A DNA stretch of 64,000 nucleotides from Enoplosus armatus (lineage: Eukaryota; Chordata; Actinopteri; Centrarchiformes; Enoplosidae), in the NCBI RefSeq assembly GCF_043641665.1, contig NC_092198.1, positions 15,467,001-15,531,000 of the forward strand, in the 5' to 3' direction. The translations under genes and the position numbers were made by a program. A model generated the notes under the pieces. The model saw only the letters and a program-made list of their open reading frames with translations. It did not search any database and had not been told where the DNA came from. This document shows positions 1 through 12,800 of this stretch, piece after piece (positions within the stretch are counted from its first letter, which is position 1; the number at the start of each line of letters is the position of its first letter).

Positions 1-882
1 CATGTAGATGATAGCTGGCAAATTTAGCTGTGCAGCTATCATTTGGCTGAACAAACTGACAGTTAAAGACATTGACTAACCTTTGACAAACATCTTTAAA
101 CCAACATACTCAACTTAGAGCTGAGCAATGTGTGCAACTCTACAGGAGCTCCAGTCACAACAGTCCTGTAAACTGTGAGATTACATCACATGTGCACCTG
201 CCGCGGTTTCCAGAGAGGAATCTGCGATCTGCGATGAAGCTGCACTGAATCCTTGTTGGATTTAGCCTCTCAAACTTGCATGATATTCCAGGAATTCCCT
301 GACCAACAGGAGCCCTGTAGGCTCCATGTGTAGGCCTGTCAGAGCAGGCTGCTCTGTTCCAGCTGCCCCCACAACAAAGGGTCAGTCTCACCCAGCGGGG
401 CTGAGCAGCCCTCCCACACTACTGTCCACTGCTGTTATCCTTCTCAAGAGGACACCACGGCTGTAGGAAGTGCACTAACATATCTGCTGTCCAGCTGGGA
501 CAAGCAGATGGGTAGCGACTCCACTTTTGCAGAGCACAGTAAAAACAGGCCAGCAGTAGCCAGGAGGTTGAAAGAGTTGGGTTATGGCCTAAAGGTCTAT
601 GTTTTAATCCTGAGACCTACAGGGAAAAACAAGGTGTTGACATGTGAGGGACAATAGTTATTCATCTCCAAGCAACAACTGTTGATGTAGCCATGAGGCT
701 AATTTACAGACTAAAAGAACTCCCTGGACAGATGTAAATGTGTATAGTGTTAACAATGTGAAGCATAGCATGTTAATGTTCAGCTTCTGATGGTTAAATA
801 ACAGGCGTGACAATAAAAAAATATGTCAAACACTGCAACATGTCACACAATTGACTTTTGGTGCCAATTGTGGGTCTCTTAC
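1..882. other. lpgat1 intron sequence at the left edge
   Basis: Intron downstream of the exon at 883-978, running off the window. No LPGAT1-like coding exon can be read here. It holds one copy of a two-copy repeat (53-153); apart from this nothing was recognised. Confidence 0.6.
53..153 (+). repeat. Two-copy interspersed repeat, copy 1
   Basis: Closely resembles 2323-2431 in the same orientation. Shared blocks include CTAACCTTTGACAAACATC and GCAATGTGTGCAA, with small substitutions and an insertion in the second copy. The copies lie in adjacent lpgat1 introns, about 2.3 kb apart. No known family is recognised. Confidence 0.7.
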
Positions 883-3800
883 CTGTCTGATGAAGAAGTC
901 CCCATGGATCAGGGACACTAGGCCAAAGTTGGTGTATTTGAACACATGGTCCATCAACCACATCATTTTTTGTACCACCTGAAAAAAGAGAGGAGAAATA
1001 CAATGAAAATCTGTAACAAATCCAGCGTAATTTCACTCAATCCCACATTTGCCTGTAAGCAAAAGCATGTGATTTTGGTTTCGGTGCCAGTGCCCCAAAC
1101 TGATACAGCCCCCCTGAGCACTTCCACCCTCATGACCTGCACCGATGCAGCTTTGGCTTACTGTCCTTTCAGTGCTAAGAGGATAAACTGGGCCAGGGAT
1201 GCAGTTGTTGAGGCGGATCATGTCATCATGTTTGTGCAGCGCAGCTCGGCAGCTCCAGTGCAGTGCCAGCCTGAGCCAAAAATACAAAAAAATAAACACA
1301 CAACAACACAGCTGCCCCCACCACCCCAGAAATTCACAGCCACTCTCAGGATGATTTGTACCGTGTGTTGTGAAGATGGAGTCAAATAATCGATTCTTTG
1401 AGTGAAAAGTGACAGACTTGACCGACAATGTGACTTTTCTCTCCTGATGTTCTATATTCAAACTCACTTCTGCCGCTGATGAAATTTTTCAGGAAAAATA
1501 AGTTATTTCTGCATGTGATTAATGCACATCTGGTTAATAACAATATCCCATTAACACTGAGGAAAAAAGATCAGTTAATACAGCTACAAAGTGACTGACA
1601 GTCTGGAGTTGTACGCTTTGAGTAGGAATGTGCTCTACTGGGCAGTTACTTCCCAGTCAGACGTCATGTCCAATTAATGCAGATACATTTCAATATGCAA
1701 CTTTTTCTCTTTGTTCCAGCCGTACAACCACACAAAGAAAGTCTTTTCCTACCAGCTTCTCAGCTTTCTCCAACTCTCTCTGTAATAGCTAACTTTGTGT
1801 GCCAAATATATCCAACTACACAACACACGTTATAGTTGATCTGCATTCATGTTTATGTTGCCAGACAACTATCTGACTTTTGTAGGTGCACATGACGTGT
1901 CATTTTCTATGAAAGTGATCAGCGTGTAGGAATGCAAAGCAGCCACCGCTGGAATCTTTGTACATCTGCTGTCCGCTGCCTGAACACCCGAAACTCGCAT
2001 TTTGTAATTTGAATGCTGCAAACCACCGGCACTGTTTTGCGCTGCTGTCTGTCTCTACTCAATAACGCAATACCCCATCATTATGGCTCCTTCCTGTTCT
2101 ACAAAAAGAATTCCCACCTGCCATCAAACAGTCAATATGTGACATGAACAAAACCACAGAGTACAAAAAGTCAATCATAAATAAGATTTCATTACAAACC
2201 AACTCTGGAATGAATACTAAACATCATGACTTGATAACTAATAGTGTAAGATAATTCAAAGAGGACCTTTCTCTTAATTTGAACTGAACCTCGTTCTCAT
2301 AAACACTTAACTTTGTGCAACTAAACCGACAATTAAGACATTGGCTAACCTTTGACAAACATCCTTATACCAACATGCTTTTAGGCTCAGAGGGTTTTTA
2401 GAGCAATGTGTGCAATTCTACAGGAACTCCATATTTGCAGTACCACATACAAACATGTTCCAGGTGCCAAGTGCCCAGCAGGTTCAAACTACTGCATGGC
2501 TACGATTTATGATTAATTCCCTCCTTAACATTGTTAGTCTTGGATTTCCTAAAAAAGGGACATGCATGAGGTAACACATTTCTTTCTTTTCTTACCGTGC
2601 CCTTGTCTTGCAGGCACATCATGAGGGTGCACACGTCTCCTGTGGATTGGTGGTTGACAATAACCATGGCTTCTTCTTCAGAAATGGACCGTACGTCGTC
2701 ACCCCACTCTGTTACTGCGAGGCAAAATAAAAACAGAAAGACATATTATGACAGGTTGTGCAAATGCTATCTTTTAAAAGTGACCCGTGGATTTCTTGTA
2801 AACAATGTTTCTGTTTAAATTGAGTTTGTCACCTGCACTGGTTGTGTGTATATTTGTGGTCTAACAAACATGTCGAATGCATTTGCATCCTCATTAAACA
2901 AACAAAGACAGTTTCTAAAAATATTTGAAATCATGCATTGTTAACATCTATGTTTGCTAGATAGTGGTCTTCTCCTTCGCTGCATTGTTTCTTGGCACAT
3001 TACAGTCAGTCAGTAAAAGTGTGTAAAACCATTGGCAGGAATCTGTATTACGTCGCCCTTGAACTCCACAAGGTACCTTTAAATAGAGAGGTCTCAGCAA
3101 GTGCATACCATTGACAAAAATGCACAGTGGCGTTTTAATTTAAATATTAGAAAATATTGTCCATGTAGACCTGGATCAACTTTAAAAATACCGTCGCAAC
3201 ATACATCTGTTTTTCATTCAAGCACAGCAGTTCATAAGAAATAAGCACACTCACTAACACCGATCTGCACCTGGATCCTGATGCATATCAAAAACTCTTT
3301 CCAAAGTTCATCGATAAGGTTTCAAAGGTACTATGCTAAAAAATTAACACACATTGGGACCAAAGGCAAACTCCTTAGTGAAGGGTTAGGGTTAGTTTGC
3401 TTTAAACATCATGGAATGCGAAATAGGTGTGGTTCATGGTGTCAACACAACTAAGATGGAGTGAGGTAAGCCATCTCTGGTATACACACTGAAACCCAAT
3501 TTGTCTATATCGAGAGTGAACACGGCATCCTTTAAAACTGACTTGATGGTCCCTTGTTGTCGGTTGTTCCTAAATCCACAAGTGTCCTGACACTCCCTGT
3601 CGACACACAACCTGGCACCTGTCTGATCTGCATATCCTCCCTGCCAGGATCAGAGAGCAAACGTTTATTTCCATGCTCCTACCTTCAGTAAGCGGGTTGG
3701 ATGATTACATCATGTAAAGGGAACATTTAAAGCTAGATTTCGAGGCATTTATACTGGATTACATTAGTCTTCATGTGTATTGATTAATGTTGAAAGGGAA

Positions 3801-6800
3801 TGACAAAATGTTGGCCATGTGGTTTGAAATGAGAAAGGAGAAGTGAGTTTCAGGAAATGGTATCACAATCACTTTCACTATTAACCACTCGGAGCAGAGC
3901 AGAGGAAACAGTCCAAGAAAAACAAAAGGGATAGTTTGTCATTTTGTTACATAGTACCAGACTTTCAAATCCTTGTCTGATCATCTGAGATTCATCCGCA
4001 CACTGAACGGTCATGCGTGGTTCAGGTACAGCTACGGCATGTACAAGCTATGCAAGCAATACAAATGGCTGAATATCTAACAACTTGTGTGTAGTAACTT
4101 GAGTTACTGTATCATGTTGTTTATCAAAATCAATATTATTAGTGTCACATTGTGTATGAAGTATATCAATGTTAGCATTTCTAACTTTTCAACATTGTTC
4201 AAGAAATTAAATATTAAATGCAGTCATGGCTCGAAAAGCATTACAAGTAACTTATGTATGGGCATTTTATGGCATTCCGTTATCTCAGTATCAGTTTCTT
4301 GAGTCACAATTACATTTTCCCAACATGGACTAAATGTACTGAACTATCTTAATGAATATAAAATATTAGCACAATCATTTCTACTTAGTATCAGACATTG
4401 CACTTGTGCACCTATTTCTTTTTTTAGGTAGCATTCATTTATTTTTAGAAAAGCCCACAGCAGGTGCTTGACAAAGACTACAGTCTGAATATCCTCAGTA
4501 TAAAATGTAACCATCATCAGACTTTGTGTCAACATAGAACATGACTGGGGGACTTATTAGTATGGGAGCTCCCTGCCTGAAATAACATTTTTCATTTGGA
4601 TTTAAGCAGTAGGTTAGGCCTACATCCTGCCACAACAGGAGATCAGGCTCATTTGCATGTCTAGGATCCATAAATAATGCTTCCCTCTTCATTGAAACCA
4701 CATAAGGCATCCATGTAAGGCTGAGAACAGAACCAGGGCTTTGTTTGCTGTCAAAGTGATAAAAATAATACATAGCAAAATATAGCTGCAAGCTGCAGTT
4801 CTTTGGGCCAAGTACAGGCACATCAAGCAGGGTACACTGCACACAGGTACACCGAGGTCTTATCTACCCACAGAACAATTTTGATCATGATCCGACAAAA
4901 TGTTGTCGAGATACTACTCATTTTGTGACTTTACAGCCAGCTTCATTCCAATGTCATCGCCAAATAGTTTGGATGAATAAAATGAAGGTGAATTAGTGAT
5001 TTAGACACCAAATCAATGATCAGTCAAGCTGTGGTTCATTCACGTCGATCAGAGCTTATGTGATGATCTTGGTGTCCATGGCATGCAGCAGGAAGCATGG
5101 GCTTGTAATGATTGAAATGACAGCTTTAACAGGTGATGCAGCCACAACACGCAAACCACAAGAAATGGGATATCAAAGGTTCTGTGGTCTTGTAACCAGT
5201 CTAGGATCTGGCTTAAGATCACGCATATTGGCACTGTAATATGTAAATCCTCTGACTTAAGTGTACTCATTATAAGTGAGTACGCATAAAAGTACACCAA
5301 ACGTCTTAAAGATTACCATGAACTATTTATTTGCACCACTAAAACAATTAAAAAAAGAAATGACGTATAAGAAAACTGATTCAACAATCTGAGATACAGT
5401 ACGGCTACACTGATCAAAGCAGCTGTCAAAAACTGATCTTAGCTACGGTCTCCACTCACTCACAAACACACACAGACACACGTTTCCTGACAAACTTTTC
5501 ACACTGACATGCTGGTGACACCACAAACCTCACTTGTAATTCAAGAAAGAAACATGTGCCCAGACCGTACAGTTACACACAGGTGCAGTCACAAAGAGAC
5601 AACTCGCGTTGTCATCAGCGGCTAGCACTACCTCCAAAGCACTCTGATCCTATTTACAAGGACATGTATCCATAAAGCCATGTTGAAAATATCAATCCTC
5701 TGCCCCAGGAACCAACGTACACAACACCCAGTCATCGGCATTTCAGTGAAAAATTCAAGCGGCTTAAAGACGACTTAAGAAGTTATCACTGCACGTCTTC
5801 TATTACTGGTGTGGTAAATCTCTGATTCAGTACTTGAAATAAAACACAGCAAATATTCTTTCATTAGGAGGTACAGTGGGTCATCCATTGATCACAGTTT
5901 TGATCCCCACCTCCTCCTATCCATGTTTCAAAGTGTCCTTGGACGGGACACTGCCATTGGTGTGTGAATGAGTGCTTTGGATGAAAGCGCTATATAAAAT
6001 ATATTCATTTACTCACAACTAAGACACTTTAATTCATGAACAAGTAAAAGACTTAGACTTTTATTAATCCCACAGCGGGGAAATTTACACGTCACAGCAG
6101 CAAAGACAGAAAGGTGCAGAAACACACAGCAGACAGCACTGTGTCAATAAGAATTAGAAGTATTTTTTTAAAAAGAAAAAACAATATACAAGTAATAAAT
6201 ACAGATATAAAACTATCAAGTTCTATTAATTCTGAACCGAATCAAAGTTAAATTGTGGCTGAATCTTATCAAAGAGGCTTTGAATCACAGTGTTTCATAT
6301 TAATAGAAATGTATCACTACCGTTTTTATATCAGATCGTGGATCATGCATCCAGACAAATATCAAATCATTTGAAAGGGAGATATACACATCATTAATGT
6401 TTAATGATAATTACTAACAGCATGGTCCTCAATAGGAGTCTACTACTGTATGTGGTAATTCAGTGAACCCTTTCTACTGTCAATAATTTTCTGTGATACA
6501 GTGCTTCTACTTGACAACCAGACAATGACCCGTGTCTCTATCAGCACCTACAGGAGTGGATGTCCAATGGCCCTCTGCTTTCTCGTCCCTGATTTACATT
6601 GTCAGACCTCAGAGCAAACAGGCTACGTTACTAACCATTCACCTGTATCTGATTGTTGACGGGATACACACGAGAGCTGCAACAAAAGGAGGAGACACGG
6701 CTGTGAGATGAGGGGGTGACAACAATAGCCCTCCTGGAGAACACATGAGCTTCCTTTGCAATTTAAACGCACTCCAACAGCTGTGCATATTAACAGAGAA

Positions 6801-9800
6801 CCAAGGAGGTGAAAAGATTTAGCTGCAATCGTTTACTGGGAATCCCCTGTAGTCCTGGGCGGGTCTGACCAGCTCCACTTCTGTGTAATGCAAATGTTGC
6901 ATCAGTCAGGCCTTAGGATGCAGAGTGAGTGAGTGACTCCTCTCTGTGTGTGGGGGAGTTAACATTAGGATTGCTGGTAGATAAAGATTAATCAGAATTG
7001 TTTTTATACACCAAGTTTAACAGTTAATTAAGCAGGAACATGGCACTGACGTAATACCAGACAGCTACAAGATATCGGACCAACATATTTGGTGCAGGAC
7101 AAGACAAGATTGTACTTCCCAAATTTGATAATTAGTCATATAGAGCCAAAGTTTTTTTCAGGCAAAAATTCACCTTAAAACACTAACATGGATTTTAAGC
7201 TCTTGGCAGTATAACTTCTAGGACTATTTTGTTATTGGGTGTTTCCTATTTTAAAGAATGACATTCCTGCTGTACACAACATGACGTCACATTGTGATTG
7301 AAGATGATAAATATCAGGTTTTGATGTTGATCTCTCAAATCAAGGAGCAAGTCATACAGAGAAAAAATAAGCCTCAAAAGACCAGAATGCAATGCAGTTA
7401 ATGTTTCCGTTCAGGTAAGAAGGGAAGTTTCCACATTTTCTTTACTATAAAATCTCACTTTCTTGCTCTTACTGCTGCTCTGTCTTTGTACACACAAGTA
7501 CCAAGGTCATGCACACTCTCTGGTGTTAGTCAAAAGGCATTCTGGGAAATGAAGGAAGTCATTCCACAAAACTAAGAGTACCCAAAGACAGCTGTGGGAA
7601 ATCAAAACTGTTTTTTTTCTCTTTTGGAGCAGCAGCCTCAGCACAGTCGGTGTCAGTAGTGAAAAGAACAGCGAGGGTCCAGTTGAGTGTTAGTCCAGCG
7701 TACCATATGGTCACAGTCATGAGTGAAGCTGAACGTGATAGCTTCATCTGGAATATGTATTGAAGCAGTCATGGTACAAAAGAAAGTGACAAAGGATCTG
7801 TCAGTGCAGCACACAACACAACTGGGATGCTAAGGAGTCAAAGAACAATACATTTGATAGATTGCTTGCATAGCATTATTGTGAAGACCTTGCTTCTGCT
7901 GATATGGCTTTAAAATAATAATATTTATGTGTGGTGAGTTTTTCCTCACACATCCCCTCCTGAATATGATTGAGCCATTTGAATCCACTTTTCCATACTA
8001 TTAAAGAGTTTTCTGTGTTTCTACAAGTTTTAACACGAGCCAATAAGAAATACAACGGCTAAAATCTGTTCATCGTGTCAACTATATACCAGATATCCAA
8101 ATACAGCAGGCCTTTTATGTTAAAAACTGTGCAATTATATGCAAGTGGAGCCTCCACTGAACGAAGTGTAAGATCTGCTGTCATAACCCCAGGAGGAAAG
8201 CGTTTCAAGCAACCTGTCAGATTAACGATTTCTCCATGTCACACAATAAAAAGGCCAAGTCATTTCCCTGACAGGATAGTTTTTGATGACAAAGGTTGCA
8301 AGTCGGTCTCATTCCACCTTGAAATTCAACCCACTGTGCCTGCTGCTAGCTATTCAGCATGTTCAAAATGAGATTTAGTCGTGTAATGCTAATGCACAAC
8401 TTAGTCAGTCAGCAGTTCATTAGCAGATATTGGAGAACACACTCCATGGTTGAAAGCAAGAAATAATAATTGCAAATATCTAATGCAGGAAGCGCCCTGT
8501 TGCTTATTACTGTTTATTGTGTTATATTAGTTACAGATAAGAACTTAAATAGACATTTGAGATTATTAACTGTTGTTTGGTGCATGCATTGACTATAGGA
8601 TATAAGCAGCAACATGTTCATTCGACCTTCTTTTATGCACTTTGTAACATTGTCTAAGCTGCAGCCTGGTGACACAGGGTGCTTCTGAATCTTCCAACAT
8701 CACACATCCTCACAAGGAGATCTCCTTGAGGTTAAAGAAATGGGATGTAGGGGGACGCGTTGTTGGCACATTCAATTTAGGCCTTTGTTTCACCTCCTGT
8801 CCTCGGGAGAATACGATCAATCCTCATGAGCACAGGAATCGAGAGCATACTTCTAGAAAAATGACACATCTGTGACACCCGCCAGGGTTGTGTAGGGTGT
8901 ACGTGCCCTGAAGGCAATGTCATTTCATAAGGAGCATGCCTTCATGCTCGCTGAAGTCCCCATTGTTGCGGGAGACGAGCGTAAATGATATCACAGAGAT
9001 GGGTCATCTGTCAGATAGAATACATTAGGGAAATTGTCTTTGAGAGATGACACAGTTAGCGCAGCAGGATGACAGCCATGCTGCAGGCACACTGTCTAAT
9101 CCGGTATCGGTGGTCAGCTAAACGGTGTACAGCTGACCTTGCCGACCATCGCTACACTGCTTTCTGACTCTCTAGAGGAGGAGAGAGACGCTGCAAGGCA
9201 CCACACCACCTCCTTCATAAAACGTGGCTGTCCACACCTGGAGAAAGAGTACCAAAAAAATATAAGACCTGTGAACAAACCAGAGTGGAAAGGGGGAATT
9301 TGTTGTTGATAGTTAAAGCTTTCTGGTTACTGGGTCAACCAGGTGAAGAGCAACGATTCACAGTGATAAATTAATACCAGCAAGGTAATGGTGAAAGAGT
9401 TTCTGCTTGTATAATCAATATATTCTGCAATGTTTACCCACTTTCTTTAGGCATTGGCAGCCAAAATTTGGAGCTTGTTCTGCTTTTACAATAAAAATAC
9501 AAGGACACAGTTAGTAGTAATCGTGATTAGAGCGAGGCCAGTATTAGCTTACTGCAGATCTTTTGTTCTTGGTGTATATGTTGGCCAATAAGTAACCAGA
9601 AATTGCAGAACAGAAATGCCAAACAATGTTGCAATTACACAGTTTAGTTAGTCAACTGTAAAAATGTCCCGTCTACAATTCCTTCTCAAATATCATTATC
9701 AGCTTAAAACTCCAGCACAGGTCAGGCTATAATCATTTTTGAACGTAAGCTAGGGGCTCTAGTGTCAAAGACTGAAAAGAAAGAAAGAATAAAAACAATA

Positions 9801-12800
9801 TGTCAAACAGCATAGATGTCATCTAAATATGAGATGTGTTGAGTGATGAAATAGGATTGAATTGGCTCAACAGCACACGACGTTCTGCATTTTCAAAACA
9901 TTTCAGGATAAAATTATCACATCCATGGTCTGACAGTATAGAACAGGTGACATTCAGTCGGTATGAAGACCCAACAGGCTAAAGAGTATGCTACTAGGCT
10001 AAATCCAGTTATCAAGCCCAGCCCAGTAGTATCCATGTTGGTTCAATAGAGTAAATAGGTCTCATCCCTTTAATTTCTTGCCCTCATTAAAAGCTAAAAG
10101 CTCATCCTCAGCTCAGCCTAACCCTAACCCCATCCGTTGCTTCTAAAAGTTTGTTGTATCAATTACATCACAACACATTAACATTAAAATATGGATTTAC
10201 CACATAATGTGTTCATCCATATCAATACCCCACAGTCTTTCTATACACCAGGGAATGAAACATCAGCCTCCACTTATGCAAACATGTTTCAGGGATTCAG
10301 AACAAAAGTGATGCTAATTCCCATTCATGCTATCGCCCTCTCAACTGACCCCCAAGCTGCAGTGCCATTAATCCATTCTGGTTTGCTTTCTTCACTAGCC
10401 ATAAGACATGGCTACATGTGTAGCTCGAACGACAGTATGTTTTCATGCACTATGCACATTAAACTTTTACCAAGTCTGTTGGCAAGACACCAAAAGTATC
10501 CTTTCCCTAAATAAAAGCTTTCAAAAGTGCACAGTGCTAATGCTTTTAGAGTAGCCTTTTCATTGTAGATTCTTTCACTAGATACACGTTTGCATCTTCT
10601 TCATGCATTGCTTACAGACTTTCCATCTTTGCATCGATCACAAACACCCTGCTAGCATTCAGAAAAATCGTTCTAAATACCAGAAATGTTCACATCAAAC
10701 AGGAGACTACGAGACACAAAGGTCGATATACTGAAAGCAATCATAAAGCTGTAAACTGTCTCATTCAAACAGGTGCAACAAAAGATAATGCAGGACAGTT
10801 AAGGAGATGTCAATCAAGTATGATCTGTACACACCCACACAGTGCAGAGAATACATCTAATCAGCCAAGTAACTGATAACACTTGTGTGGGTGCACGATG
10901 GCTGTACAGAGGCTTTAACAAATGAAGAGCAGTTTCCGTTACAGCTTCAAAGTGAGATGATCCACATTGAATTTAGTCCAGCAGTACCTACTGCTCAGCA
11001 CTTCTGAAAGCAGATCATTCTTGTACTGAAACATTTGCAGGGACACTGAAATCCAAGTTATGCATGTACACAGAAATGTGACAAGCTTTTCTCCTGGTTT
11101 TTAGAAACCTGATGATGGTTTTAATCCTCTTTATTTTAAAGAAAAATGGACACTGTGGCATCTAAACATCCCAAACAGGACTCAGGAAATTATCTGCCTC
11201 TCTCTGACGTGTCTTGAGTAATGTAGTAGTTATTCAGAAAAACAACATGATGATAGATTATTTTCAGTATCAATTCATCTGTCGATTATTTTGTCTATTA
11301 ATCAATCAATTGCTTGGTGTATGAGATGTCAGAAACTGGGGAAAAATGTCCATCACAGTGTCTCAAAGCCCAAGTTGGCATATGCAAATTGCTTGTTTTG
11401 TCTGAGCAACAGTCCCAAACCCAAAGATATTCGGTTTACGCTTCTCAAATATTCACAAAACAAGCCATTTGCATATGTCAGCTCGGGCTTTGGGGCTTGT
11501 GGCTTCTCAAATATTCACATCTGAGAAGCTATAATCAGCAATTCTTTGACATTTTTGCTGCACAAAATGACTTACAATTAACAAATACATGAGCAGAAAG
11601 AGTTTACAAAACAGAAATAACAAAAAAAGCTAAACATCAGTTAAGAAAAGAAAGGGCATTTAGATGTTATCTTCTTAAATTCCAGTTGAATTAGAAGATC
11701 TAATTGTGTGGGTAAACAACTTTTACGTTTAAGGGGGTTTAAAACATCAGAAAACAGTGAAAAATGTCCATCAGAATATCAGAGAGCCCAAAGTGACGTT
11801 TTGTTTTGTCCAACAAACAGTTCAAAACCCAAAAATATTTGATTTACTATAATGTGAAACCTGAAAAAGCAGCACGCTTTGCTTGAAAAATGATGACATG
11901 TGAATGATTAATCTATCAAAATAGTTGCAGATTAATTTTTGATCCAACTAATCTATCAACTGTTGCAGCTCTCCCTGTGAGGACAGCAGGCACGGATCAG
12001 AGGTCTGGATAATGTTATATTCATGGTTCCCGGTTATTCTGCGTTTCATGTAAACATCACATTCTAAACATGATCAAAGACTCAAAACTGGGAAGCAAGT
12101 GTGGAACGTCTGTAATCTCACAGTCACCATCTTTGATCTCTTCACAGGTCCCATGAGCGGATGCAATGAAAACTTAATCCTGCTGGCTTTAGTGCACCTG
12201 TTTGTGTCCACTGTTGTGTGTTTGACTCTCTGATCAGACCTCATTCACTTGTGCTGCTTTTGTCAACAACAGGGGGGAAAAAGGGGGTCAGGTCAAATGA
12301 CAATACACGCCCCCACATAACAGCAATGTCACGTAAAATGTTCATACCTGGGTGGTTTTCTGAGGTAACTTGCGTAACTGTCCAAAAAACAGTGTTTTTA
12401 GTAATTTCAGCATGAGTCATTCTTGACGCATGAAGCTGACAGTTCACTGAAATGTAGTTATCAAATAATAAAGATTAATCCTGCAAAGTGGGTTAACGAA
12501 TTGGAATTACCATAATTTGTTGCACCAATGACACCATGCATCTGTGTTCTACTTCTGCTGACACAAACTGAACGGACATACAAATGTATGAATAAAAAGC
12601 CTCGAGCATAGCGAATGTGCTGGTAGATGAAAGAAGCAGCAGAACACAGACACAGTATCTTACTTAAAGTATCATGATCTCAGGTTTGATGTTAAAGATC
12701 CTCTGTCCATAATCGTGGTGGATCTTGATGTTACTGCAACAACGCTTACTGCTCTTTAAACGTAGCCTCAATAATCACTTGCGAGTATTGTTAAGTGAAG

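Noticed and set aside
946..1389. 147-codon plus-strand open frame at the lpgat1 exon
   Set aside because: It overlaps the real minus-strand exon by only a few bases and the rest is intron; the protein has no family resemblance.
3384..3396. GGTTAGGGTTAG, telomere-like units (also CCTAACCCTAACCC near 10119-10132)
   Set aside because: Only about two units at each place; too short for an interstitial telomere and expected occasionally in this much sequence.
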